Shown here: positions 8,474 to 16,797 of the stretch, in pieces
Numbering within the stretch: position 1 is the stretch's first letter
Layout of the letters: every line of letters starts with the position of its first letter
Origin: Myxococcus eversor
Lineage (GTDB): Bacteria; Myxococcota; Myxococcia; Myxococcales; Myxococcaceae
Assembly (NCBI RefSeq): GCF_010894455.1
Contig: NZ_JAAIXY010000003.1
Span: 558,001-622,000, forward strand
Direction of reading: 5' to 3'
DNA length: 64,000 bases
Notes under the pieces: model-generated
The model's input: only the letters and a program-made list of their open reading frames with translations
Database searches by the model: none
What the model was told of the DNA's origin: nothing
Made by a program: the position numbers and the translations under genes

Positions 8474-10234
8474 GTGAGTGAACCTCCGATGACGAGAGAC
8501 CCCTACAGCCTGCGCGAGTCCCTCGCGTCCGCCCTGGATGCCCTGCCCGCCCCCGAGCGCTTCCCGGAAGGCACGGACGCGGACCTGGCCCGTCGTCTGG
8601 CCGAGCGGCTGCGCAGGGACCTGCTCCCCCGCCTGGGCTCCGCCGACGCGCCCCTGCTGCTGGTGGCCATCGCCGGCCCCAACAACGTGGGCAAGTCCAC
8701 CCTGTTCAACGCGCTGGTGGGCGCGCCGCTGTCGCCCGCGAGGCCCGAGGGAGGACTGACGAAGCAGTGCCTCGCGGCGGCCCACCCGGAGACATGGACG
8801 GGGGCGCTGAAGGACTTCCTCACCCGCCGCTATGACACGGTGCCCGTCGCTCCGGGGGAGCTGGCGCCCGTGGACCAGCCGGGGCCGGCGGGGCGGCTGT
8901 ACCTGGTGCTCGCGGACGCGGTGCCTCGCGGGTTGCTCGTCATGGACACGCCGGACTTCGACAGCGTGTACCGGGAGAATCGCGAGCGCGCGGAGGCGCT
9001 GCTCGTCACCGTGGACGTGCTCGTATTCGTGGTGAGCCGGCAGACGTACCAGAACGCGGCGCTGGTGGACTTCCTGCGCGCCGCGGTGGGACATGGCCGG
9101 CCGTACCTGCTCGTCTACAACGAGGCGTCTCGCGAGGAGGTGGCGCGCGGGCACCTGGACAAGTTGGCCTCCGACGTGGGTCATCCACCGCTCGCGCGCT
9201 ACCTGGCGCCGCACCAGCCAGACGTCGAGGCGGGCCTGCGTCCCCTCGCGACGGAGCCGCTGGATGGGCGGCCTCCGCTCAACTCGCTTCTGGGAGAGGC
9301 CGAACACGCGCGGGAGTTGAAGGCCCGGGCGCTGGAGGCGTCACTCGCGGACGCTCGCGCGGAGCTGGAGGCGGTGGCGCGCGCGTCCACTCGCGCGGCG
9401 AGCGAGCCGGAGCGGCTGCGACAGCGACTGCGGCACGAGCTGGACGGCGTGGGCAGCGCGGCGGCGCTCAAGGCGGTGCCCGCGGACATCCTCATCGACG
9501 CCTTCCGCGATGAACTGGATGCGCGCAGCCAGTTCCACAAGTGGGTGCGGCTGCCCTTCCGGGGGCTGGCCACGGCGCTCACGTACGTGAGTCGCAAGGT
9601 GCGCCAGTCCTTCACGGGCCCTGAGCCGGAGGGCTCGGAGACGCCCACGCGCGCGGTGGACGCGACGATGACGGATGGGGTGCGGCGGCTGGTGGATGCC
9701 TTCGCGCCGGAAGTCGCCGCGTGGCGGGGAGACGCCGAGACGCGCGAGAAGCTGGCCGAGGCCTTCGGGCCCGTGACGCTGGCGAAGCTGGAGGAGCCGC
9801 TGGGCTTCGAGTCCCTGCATGCCCACTCGGCGGACCGCGCCACGCTGTACGCCTATTGCCGCGAATTGGTGGCGGGTGAGCTGCAGGGCGGCATGCGCGA
9901 GGAGCTGCTCCAGGCGCTGACGACGCTGGTGTACTCAGTGCCGTCCGGCGCGGCGGCGGTGGTGACGGTGGCCACGGGTGGATTCGGTCATGACGCGGTG
10001 GTGTGGGCGGGCACCTTGTTGTCCACGCCCCTGATGGAGCGCTTCGTGGACCTGCTGGGTGCCCAGGTGCGCGCCCGCGTCACCCGGAAGTGGGCGGATG
10101 CCCACGGCACCACGCTGGCCCATGCGCTGGAGAAGAGATTCTTCTCGGACGTGCTGGGTCAACTGGACGGGCTGGCGGAGGATTGGAACCGGACCGCCGC
10201 GCGGCTGGAAGCGACGCGAGCCGAGCTGTCCTGA
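8474..10234 (+). CDS. Dynamin-like GTPase with a C-terminal membrane segment
   Basis: The protein has 586 residues from GTG 8474 (ATG 8489 is possible; neither has a good ribosome site). The G1 motif is GPNNVGKS at residues 68-75 and the G3 motif is DTPDFDS. A later YNEAS sits where NKxD is expected, so the G4 motif is unusual. A central charged helical region follows, then a hydrophobic stretch (SGAAAVVTVATGGF) and further helices. This plan matches bacterial dynamin/YfjP-type GTPases that act at membranes. A second GTPase of similar layout lies at 33918. A hairpin begins at the stop codon and probably ends transcription. Confidence 0.8.
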   Translation: MSEPPMTRDPYSLRESLASALDALPAPERFPEGTDADLARRLAERLRRDLLPRLGSADAPLLLVAIAGPNNVGKSTLFNALVGAPLSPARPEGGLTKQCLAAAHPETWTGALKDFLTRRYDTVPVAPGELAPVDQPGPAGRLYLVLADAVPRGLLVMDTPDFDSVYRENRERAEALLVTVDVLVFVVSRQTYQNAALVDFLRAAVGHGRPYLLVYNEASREEVARGHLDKLASDVGHPPLARYLAPHQPDVEAGLRPLATEPLDGRPPLNSLLGEAEHARELKARALEASLADARAELEAVARASTRAASEPERLRQRLRHELDGVGSAAALKAVPADILIDAFRDELDARSQFHKWVRLPFRGLATALTYVSRKVRQSFTGPEPEGSETPTRAVDATMTDGVRRLVDAFAPEVAAWRGDAETREKLAEAFGPVTLAKLEEPLGFESLHAHSADRATLYAYCRELVAGELQGGMREELLQALTTLVYSVPSGAAAVVTVATGGFGHDAVVWAGTLLSTPLMERFVDLLGAQVRARVTRKWADAHGTTLAHALEKRFFSDVLGQLDGLAEDWNRTAARLEATRAELS

Positions 10235-10258
10235 CGGCTGGCGGGGAGGCGAGCCGTC
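10233..10258 (+). terminator. Hairpin at the end of the GTPase gene
   Basis: GACGGCT (10233-10239) and AGCCGTC (10252-10258) are perfect 7-base arms; the left arm overlaps the TGA stop. A pyrimidine-rich tail follows, without a T run. Confidence 0.5.
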
Positions 10259-10385
10259 GTCTTCCCGTCCCCGTGAGCGGTGAGGCGTACGCACCGAGAC
10301 ATCGAGGCGAGGTCACGCGGACCATCAGGATGGTCGATATTCGGCCCGTGCGTGTGCGGCGACAATGCGCCATGCTGGGAGCGTC

Positions 10386-11456
10386 ATGAATGGCTCGGAC
10401 TCCGGCGCACCGGGCTCCCCACCTCCCGTCCTTTCCTTCCGCCACCTGCTGACCGACGCTGTCAGTACGTTCCTGGACGAAGCGGGGATGACGTGCGCGC
10501 AGACGGCCGACTCCCTCGGCGAGCTCATCGTCACGCTGTCGCGCTACCGCGAGGAAGGCGCGCCCCTGTTCCCCATGGCGTTCATCGGGGACGACCTGGG
10601 GCAGATGCTCGCGCTGCTGGGCGGGCATGACCCCATCGCCATCGGAATCGGGCCTCGTTCGCGGGCCACCGTCCAGCGGGCGCTCAAGCAGTGCGCGCCG
10701 CTGGGACAGGGCCGGTGGTGGGCGCTGTATCTGCTGAGGGTGCCGGAGGGTTTCGCCTACGGCGTGTTCCGCACGGACCCGTTTCCGCTCGCGGAGTCAC
10801 CGCTGGAGCGGCTGCGACGGACGGAGGAGCCTCAGGCGGGTGTGGTGGGCGTGCTCCAGCTCGCGGACAACATGCTGGAGCTGCGCGCGGGCGGCGGGCT
10901 GTGCCGGCACGTGTACCTGTCAGGTGCTCGCGTGGAGGGCGCTTCGCCTCCCGCGGTGCTGAACGAGCTGGCGGAGGCCATCACCGACGGCGTGGCGAGC
11001 GCCAGCCTGGAGCGAGCGCGGGGGTTCTTCCGGCGGGTGCTCTTCGAAGTGATGCAGTCGTCCCATGGGGCCCTGGTGGCGGTGCTGCCCCGGGAGCGCG
11101 CGGGCTCCACGCTCTTCGTGGACGGCATCATCCTGCCGCGCCCGCTGGATATCGTGGCGCTGCTGGACCGCTATCACGCGGACCCCACCGACGCGGCGGC
11201 CACGGCGGTGCGCGCCACCGGGCAGTTGCTGCGCGGGATGATGGCGACGGACGGAATCACCGTGCTGCGCGCGGATGGCTGCATCGTCGGCTACAACATC
11301 TTCGTGCGACACCCGGAGTCGCTCACGCATCAGCCCTCGGTCGTCGGCGGAGCGCGTCGGCGCACGTACGAGGTGCTGGGCGCCGCCGTGGGAACCGAGC
11401 TGACCGCCGCGTTCATCCGCTCCCAGGACGGTGACGCGGCCTGCCGCCGCGCATGA
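10386..11456 (+). CDS. DisA-fold (diadenylate-cyclase-like) sensor protein
   Basis: The protein has 356 residues from ATG 10386, which has GGGAG just upstream; ATG 10365 is also in frame but lacks a site. The last 90 residues resemble the DisA/CdaA nucleotidyl cyclase fold. The strand TDGITVLRADGCI (residues 288-300) carries DGC where cyclases have DGA, and GGARRRTYE (321-329) sits where they have GTRHRxAE. The final strand is AAFIRSQDGD. These changes suggest either an altered cyclase or a ligand-binding derivative of the kind called DACN sensor domains. The N-terminal 200 residues have no recognised family. No signal peptide or membrane segment is present. Function is inferred from fold only. 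Confidence 0.6.
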   Translation: MNGSDSGAPGSPPPVLSFRHLLTDAVSTFLDEAGMTCAQTADSLGELIVTLSRYREEGAPLFPMAFIGDDLGQMLALLGGHDPIAIGIGPRSRATVQRALKQCAPLGQGRWWALYLLRVPEGFAYGVFRTDPFPLAESPLERLRRTEEPQAGVVGVLQLADNMLELRAGGGLCRHVYLSGARVEGASPPAVLNELAEAITDGVASASLERARGFFRRVLFEVMQSSHGALVAVLPRERAGSTLFVDGIILPRPLDIVALLDRYHADPTDAAATAVRATGQLLRGMMATDGITVLRADGCIVGYNIFVRHPESLTHQPSVVGGARRRTYEVLGAAVGTELTAAFIRSQDGDAACRRA

Positions 11457-11706
11457 GTGCGGTGACGAGATTCAGCAGGTCGGTCTCCGGGGTGACTGGA
11501 ATGACGTCCCGCGTCTCGTAGGAGTCCCGCGCACACGCCATGAGGACGGGCTTTCCGAGCTGTTCCGGATAACTGATATAGCCGTGTGTCGACAGGGGTA
11601 CGGGTTTGCCGTCAGAAGCCCGACGTGCCACGTCACCAAGCGCGTCTGACGCCCAGATGGCCTGAGAATTGAGTTTGTCAGGGGCTTCCCGCATGCTGGC
11701 GCCGCC

Positions 11707-13950
11707 TTGAAATCCCCCTTGTTCCGCATCGCGCGATTCGCGCTCGCTTCCCTGGCCGTGTGCCTTGTGGCTTCCCCCGCACGGGGACAGAAGCTCGCAG
11801 ACGTCATCGTCGCCGGCCCTCCGATTGCCCCCGCGCTGAGCGGAGCCGGGCAAGGCATGTGCGTCGCCTCCAACGTGTGGACGCGAAACGCCAATGAGTT
11901 CCCGCAGACGCGCGGCACGTACCTCGACGTCATCAATGGGTACATCGAGGAACCCGTCAGCAAGCAGAACCGCGTCACGACCGTGTTGCGGACGGACTTC
12001 GACCTGTCCAACAACCTCAACGACGGCCGCACGCTGAGCTACGGCGACTTCCTGAATGCAGTCCCTTCGCCTGGGTGCTCCACGGGTGGATGTAGCTTCA
12101 ACGTCATCAACGATGGCGACGCGTTCACGCCGTTCGTCTCACGCTTCCGCGGTTACCTGAACATCAAGAGCGACTCCGTAGGTCAGCCGCTGCATCTCGG
12201 CTTCTACGTGGACGATGCCGTCAGCCTCGTCATCTATGACCGGGTGCAGTCCTATACCGTCATCAACCGGCCGCCCCAGCTCGGGTTGCCGACGTGGCGG
12301 ACCACGAACTCCGTCACGTTCGCCGCCGCAGGCCTCTACGCCGTGGAGATCATCTACGCGCAGGTCAGTGAGCACGCAGCCCTTGAGCTGTCGATGCGCC
12401 AAGGGGCCTTCACGGACTTCGAGCGCGCCGCCAACCAGCCGCCGATCATCAACCTGTACAGCTCCGGCTTCCAGTTGCTCCAGCCCGCGCAGTTCTTCCA
12501 GACGGAGAACGGCCTCCCCTCCTTCTCGACGGACCCCAACCGCTGCGAGCAGTGCAGCCGCGCCAACGTCAACTCCCCCAACAACGGCGGCTGTGCCTCC
12601 TACTTCCACTGCAACGCCGCGGCCCTGTGCGCGCCCTGTGACTCCGCCCTCTTCTGCGGCTCTTCCTGCTCGCCCTGCGGTCAGTCCTCGCCCTACTGCG
12701 CCAACATCAACGGCAACACGCAATGCGTGCAGTGCACGGATGATGGCCAGTGCCCCAACGGCCGCTGTGACTTGAGTGACAACACCTGCCGTGGCTGCAA
12801 CGGCGATGACGACTGCCCCAACGGCCGCTGCGACTTGAGCGACAACACCTGCCGTGGCTGCAACGACGACGAGGACTGTCCGTCCACCGGCCGCTGTGAC
12901 CTCGGGACGAACCAGTGCTCGGGTTGCAACGACGACGCGGACTGCCCGGGCGCCGTGTGCGACGAGCCCACCGCCACCTGCGTCCCCTGCACCGACGACG
13001 AGCACTGCCCCAATGGCCAGGTCTGCGCGACCGACATCCACCAGTGCCGTGAGTGCAACGACGATTCGCAGTGCGAGCGTGGCGAGGTCTGCACCAACAA
13101 CCAGTGCCTCCCCTGCGCCACCAATGACTCCTGCGCTGGCAACTCCTGCAACTGCTGCCCCAATGGAACCCAGTGCGCGGCGCTGACGCCCGGTGGCTCG
13201 CCCTCCTGCGTCGAGTGCACCACCGATGCCCAGTGCGGCGAGGGCCAGAAGTGCGATCCTCTCAACGGCACCTGCGTCACCACGCTGCCCGAGTGCAACA
13301 CCGCCGACGCCTGCGGCCCCGCCTGCGCCAAGTGCCCCGGTGAGCGCCCCTTCTGCCTCGACGGCGAGGTCTGCGTTCAGTGCCGCACCGACCTGGAATG
13401 TAGCGACGGCCAGTTCTGTCTCAGCGGCGAGTGCAGCTCCTGCACCACCGACCGTCACTGCGGCTCGCGCTGCGAGGCCTGCGAGACGGACGCGCCCTTC
13501 TGTCTGTCGGACGGCTCGGTCCAGAACAGCACCTGCGTCGGCTGCCGGAGCAATGAGGACTGCGGCAGCGGCCAGTGCAATGCGACGACTCGCACCTGTG
13601 AGAACGCCGGCGCCTGCGCGGTGACGTGTGACGCGGGCCTCGTCTGCGACGGTGAAGCCTGCGTCCAGTGCTTCGCCGATGCGCACTGCCCCTGCGGCGG
13701 CACCTGCGACCTCACCAACAACACCTGCTCCTCCTCGTGCGAGGACAGCGGCGACTGCCTCGGCGTGCAGCACTGCTCGGCCAAGACGCAGGAATGCGAG
13801 CGCGGCCGACGCAAGCCCGGCACCGACCCGCAGGGCGGCGCCTTCTGCTGCGGCACCGCCGCCGATGCCACTCCGGCCGGCAGCGCCACCATCCTCGTCC
13901 TGCTCGCCGCGGGCCTCCTGCTCCTCCGCTCCCAGCGCCGCGTCCGATGA
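11707..13950 (+). CDS. traA: TraA outer-membrane-exchange receptor
   Basis: The protein has 747 residues from a TTG start and a signal peptide ending at about residue 27 (SPARG). Residues about 130-235 form a PA14-like lectin domain (LGFYVDDAVSLVIYD). Residues about 278-684 are cysteine-rich tandem repeats of the type CPNGRCDLSDNTCRGC. The tail (from residue 710) has a GAFCCG motif, a hydrophobic helix and a final RSQRRVR, which is a MYXO-CTERM sorting signal. In Myxococcus xanthus TraA is a polymorphic surface receptor that pairs with like alleles on kin and, with TraB, drives fusion and exchange of outer-membrane lipids and proteins. The stop overlaps the traB start by ATGA. The TTG start is the least certain point. 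Confidence 0.92.
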   Translation: MKSPLFRIARFALASLAVCLVASPARGQKLADVIVAGPPIAPALSGAGQGMCVASNVWTRNANEFPQTRGTYLDVINGYIEEPVSKQNRVTTVLRTDFDLSNNLNDGRTLSYGDFLNAVPSPGCSTGGCSFNVINDGDAFTPFVSRFRGYLNIKSDSVGQPLHLGFYVDDAVSLVIYDRVQSYTVINRPPQLGLPTWRTTNSVTFAAAGLYAVEIIYAQVSEHAALELSMRQGAFTDFERAANQPPIINLYSSGFQLLQPAQFFQTENGLPSFSTDPNRCEQCSRANVNSPNNGGCASYFHCNAAALCAPCDSALFCGSSCSPCGQSSPYCANINGNTQCVQCTDDGQCPNGRCDLSDNTCRGCNGDDDCPNGRCDLSDNTCRGCNDDEDCPSTGRCDLGTNQCSGCNDDADCPGAVCDEPTATCVPCTDDEHCPNGQVCATDIHQCRECNDDSQCERGEVCTNNQCLPCATNDSCAGNSCNCCPNGTQCAALTPGGSPSCVECTTDAQCGEGQKCDPLNGTCVTTLPECNTADACGPACAKCPGERPFCLDGEVCVQCRTDLECSDGQFCLSGECSSCTTDRHCGSRCEACETDAPFCLSDGSVQNSTCVGCRSNEDCGSGQCNATTRTCENAGACAVTCDAGLVCDGEACVQCFADAHCPCGGTCDLTNNTCSSSCEDSGDCLGVQHCSAKTQECERGRRKPGTDPQGGAFCCGTAADATPAGSATILVLLAAGLLLLRSQRRVR

Positions 13951-15578
13951 AACCCTTCCACCTCCCGCTCCTCCTCCTGGCGCTCGGAGGGGCCAGTGTC
14001 GCCTCCGCACAGCCGGACGCCCGCTTCGACGTGCAGTTGTTCCGCCCGTCCGCGGCGCCGCAGGACCTGGTCGTCGTCACCCAGTCCCGGCCGCTGTCCC
14101 ACATGTCCGTGGCCTTCGGCCCGTACTTCAGCTACTCGCTCAACCCGCTCACGCTGGTGCCCGAGGGAGGAGACCTCGAGAAGATCAGCCTGGTCGGCAA
14201 CCGCCTCCAGCTCGACGTCATGGTCATGGTGGGCCTGTTCGACTGGGGCGAGATTGGCGTGGACCTGCCGCTCATCCTCGCGCAGGGCGGACAGAACCTG
14301 GAGGTCATCGGCACCGAGGGAAGCGTGGAGAGCTTCGTGCTCGGGGACCTGCGCCTCTCCGGCAAGGTGGCCATCCCGGGTCTTCGCCGTCCCGCCGAGG
14401 GCAAGGGCTGGGGCGCCGCGCTGACGCTCAACGTGTCCTTCCCCACGGGCGCGCAGGACGCGTTCGCTGGAGACGGCGAGCTGACGTGGGCCCCCGGGCT
14501 CGTGCTCGACTACCGCTTCGGCAACGGCATCCTGCTGGCGTTCAACGGCGGCTTCTGGAAGCGGCCGGACCGCGTGTTCGACGGCGTGGCGCTGGGGGAC
14601 ATGGCGCCCTTTGGCCTGGGCACCGAGGTGCCCATCCTCCGAGGCAGCGGCATCACCGCGCTCGCCATGGTGAACGGCGCGGTGGGACTGAAGAAGGCGC
14701 CTGGGACGGAGCGGCAGGTTCCCGCGGAGCTGCTCATCGGCCTGCGCTGGTACAGCTCCACCGGCGTGACGTTCACCTTCGGCGGAGGCGCGGGCTGTGG
14801 ATGCTCGCTCGCGTCGCCCACGCTGAGCTTCTTCACGTCCATCATCTGGATTCCAGCGAAGACGCGCGAGTGGGAGGCGCTGGAGCGCTTCAAGGAGCCG
14901 CCCGAGCCGGCGCCGCCTCCTCCTCCTCTGGTGGACCCGGATGGCGACTCGGTGATTGGCGTGGGCGACAAGTGCCCGGATGTGGCCGGCCCCGTGGAGA
15001 ACGCGGGCTGCCCGGACACGGACCGCGACGGCGACGGTACGGTGGACCGGCTCGACAGGTGCCCGGACCAGCCGGCCGGAAGCCGGGGCCGCGATGGATG
15101 TCCGCTCGCGCGCCGCGACGGGAACAAGATTGTCATCCTGGAGCAGGTGAACTTCGCCACGGACCAGGACGTCATCCTCTCCGAGTCCTTCCCGATTCTG
15201 GAGGAGGTCGCCCGGGTGATGAATGAGAACCCGGAGATGGACCGGGTGCTGGTGGAGGGCCACACGGACGCTCGCGCGAGTGATGCGTACAACCTGGAGC
15301 TGTCGCGTCGGCGTGCGTCCAGCGTGATGCGCTTCCTCGTCCAGAGCGGCGTGGCGGCGGAGCGGGTGTGCTCACAGGGCTTCGGCCGCAGCCGGCCGCT
15401 GTCCGACAACGCGACGGAAGAAGGCATGGCGCTCAACCGCCGCGTCGAGTTCACCATCCAACCGCCCAGCGAGGGCCCACGTCCGCCCTGCCCCGAGGAC
15501 CCGTCCGACAAGAAGGGCAAGCGCCCCTCGCGGACGAAGGCACCGGGTCCGAAGGCCAGTCCCGCGCCGAAGCCGTAG
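13947..15578 (+). CDS. traB: TraB, OmpA-domain partner of TraA
   Basis: The protein has 543 residues and starts within the traA stop codon (ATGA), so it is translationally coupled. A signal peptide (ends ASVASA) is followed by about 300 residues of beta-rich sequence that may form an outer-membrane barrel. Acidic thrombospondin-type-3-like repeats (DPDGDSVIGVGDKCPD; DTDRDGDGTVDRLDRCPD) span about 328-390. An OmpA C-terminal domain at about 400-505 has the peptidoglycan-binding segment EGHTDARASDAYNLELSRRR. A basic, Pro/Lys-rich tail ends the protein. In M. xanthus TraB is required with TraA in both donor and recipient for outer-membrane exchange. Paired hairpins follow the stop. Confidence 0.92.
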   Translation: MKPFHLPLLLLALGGASVASAQPDARFDVQLFRPSAAPQDLVVVTQSRPLSHMSVAFGPYFSYSLNPLTLVPEGGDLEKISLVGNRLQLDVMVMVGLFDWGEIGVDLPLILAQGGQNLEVIGTEGSVESFVLGDLRLSGKVAIPGLRRPAEGKGWGAALTLNVSFPTGAQDAFAGDGELTWAPGLVLDYRFGNGILLAFNGGFWKRPDRVFDGVALGDMAPFGLGTEVPILRGSGITALAMVNGAVGLKKAPGTERQVPAELLIGLRWYSSTGVTFTFGGGAGCGCSLASPTLSFFTSIIWIPAKTREWEALERFKEPPEPAPPPPPLVDPDGDSVIGVGDKCPDVAGPVENAGCPDTDRDGDGTVDRLDRCPDQPAGSRGRDGCPLARRDGNKIVILEQVNFATDQDVILSESFPILEEVARVMNENPEMDRVLVEGHTDARASDAYNLELSRRRASSVMRFLVQSGVAAERVCSQGFGRSRPLSDNATEEGMALNRRVEFTIQPPSEGPRPPCPEDPSDKKGKRPSRTKAPGPKASPAPKP

Positions 15579-15606
15579 GCGCGGTCTTCAGGCAGCGTCC
15601 TCGGCT

Positions 15607-15633
15607 CGCCGCACTGATGTTCTCAGTGCGGCG
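15607..15633. terminator. Hairpin 1, bidirectional terminator candidate
   Basis: A perfect 11-base stem (15607-15617 with 15623-15633) closes a TGTTC loop 29 bases after the traB stop. No T run follows. It could serve traAB and the opposing lipoprotein gene. Confidence 0.55.
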
Positions 15634-15665
15634 CATTGCGCCCACCAGGCAGCGTTTGCGGCTTG

Positions 15666-15690
15666 CCGCGCTGAGACATCCTCAGCGTGG
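15666..15690. terminator. Hairpin 2, terminator candidate
   Basis: A 10-base stem with one G-T pair (15666-15675 with 15681-15690) closes an ACATC loop. It is the second unit of the tandem pair. Confidence 0.5.
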
Positions 15691-15805
15691 TGCCGGGTCT
15701 CAAGGAAGCATCGTCCGCGCACCCCGCCAGAGCCTCAGGCGCGGCGCCTTCAACCCACAGGCGTAAGCAGCGGCCCGCACCACCGAAGCAGGCACCTCAC
15801 CGCCA

Positions 15806-16639
15806 CTACGGAACGACGAACTCCGCGGCGGAGCGGCGGCGGCCCGCGACGACGGAGACTACGGCGCGACCCGAGCCCACCGCCGTCACCCGGCCGTCCT
15901 TGGACACCGACACCACGGCGGCATCCGACGAGAACCACTCCAGCGGCACACTGTCGAGCACCGCGCCGTTGCGGTTGAAGGCCCGCGCCAGGAGCAACAC
16001 CGACTGACCCGGACGCGCGAACTGATGGTGGGTGAGGTTGAGCCCCAGACGCGCGAAGTCCGCCGGCACCACCTGGACAGCGAGGTGTCGAGCCAGGTGC
16101 CCCAGGTTGGCGCTCACCGTGGCCGAGCCGGGCTTCACCGCCACCACCTGCCCGTCCTCCACCCGCGCCACCGTTTCGTCCGACGAGCGGAACTCCGGTG
16201 TGACGTCCTGAAGCGACGCGCCCTGCTCATTGCGCGCCACCACGCGCATCTTGATGGTGCGCCCCACCTCCAGGAAATCGGCCCCCGGCGCGCGCACGTC
16301 GAGCGAGTTCAGGATGACCAGGTCCAACGGCAGGGCCTCACGCACCTTGCCCCCCGTCACACCGATGATGGTCTTCCCGGACTTGCGCACCGTCACCACG
16401 CCGTCCTGCACCAGCGCCACATCCGTCGCGGAGCTGGTCCACCGCAGCTTCGGCTCGGACATGCGCTGGCCCTCGGCATCGAGGACCGTGTAGTCCAGCT
16501 TCACGTTCTGCCCCGGCGTGCGCAGGAACTTCGACTCCAGCGGCTGGAACGTCAGCGACTCGGGCGACGGCCCACATGCGCCCAGCAAGCCGAGCGCGAG
16601 AACAACGACGGAACGAAATAGGAGGCGCGGCGTCTTCAC
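15806..16639 (-). CDS. Ig-like (BIG2-type) lipoprotein
   Basis: The protein has 277 residues from GTG 16637-16639, which gives a compact lipoprotein signal (MKTPRLLFRS... with lipobox LLGAC). TTG at 16657 is an alternative. Three modules of about 80 residues follow, each with the bacterial Ig-like pattern of a hydrophobic strand, then SSD..VA.V..G.V.AV..G.A.VSA (clearest around FRSSDETVARVEDGQVVAVK and WFSSDAAVVSVSKDGRVTAV). Such domains usually mediate adhesion or spacing at the cell surface. It is the last gene of the minus-strand cluster that begins with the large kinase, but a 158-base gap precedes it, so it may have its own promoter. Confidence 0.75.
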   Translation of the reverse strand: MKTPRLLFRSVVVLALGLLGACGPSPESLTFQPLESKFLRTPGQNVKLDYTVLDAEGQRMSEPKLRWTSSATDVALVQDGVVTVRKSGKTIIGVTGGKVREALPLDLVILNSLDVRAPGADFLEVGRTIKMRVVARNEQGASLQDVTPEFRSSDETVARVEDGQVVAVKPGSATVSANLGHLARHLAVQVVPADFARLGLNLTHHQFARPGQSVLLLARAFNRNGAVLDSVPLEWFSSDAAVVSVSKDGRVTAVGSGRAVVSVVAGRRRSAAEFVVP

Positions 16640-16797
16640 GGCGGCGGAGACAGACAACGAAGCGGGGTGGGAGTGACGCCCATTTTAACCACGCCCATCG
16701 CTCCACGTGTGAACCCCTGAGACCTTCTTCTCACCGCCTCCGCGCACGGTGCCGTCCGCAAGGCACTCGTCCAGACAGGCGGTATCCGCCCGGCTCC

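Larger units (their letters stand above)
15589..15690. repeat. Two tandem related hairpin units after traB
   Basis: Unit one (15589-15633) and unit two (15646-15690) start with the same CAGGCAGCGT and share the CGGCT-GCCGC core, with a 57-base period. Each contains its own hairpin with a 5-base loop. They lie between convergent genes. Confidence 0.6.

Noticed and set aside
12139-14010. A 623-codon minus-strand frame rich in Ala, Gly and Val
   Set aside because: It is the antisense of the traA cysteine repeats and has no motif.
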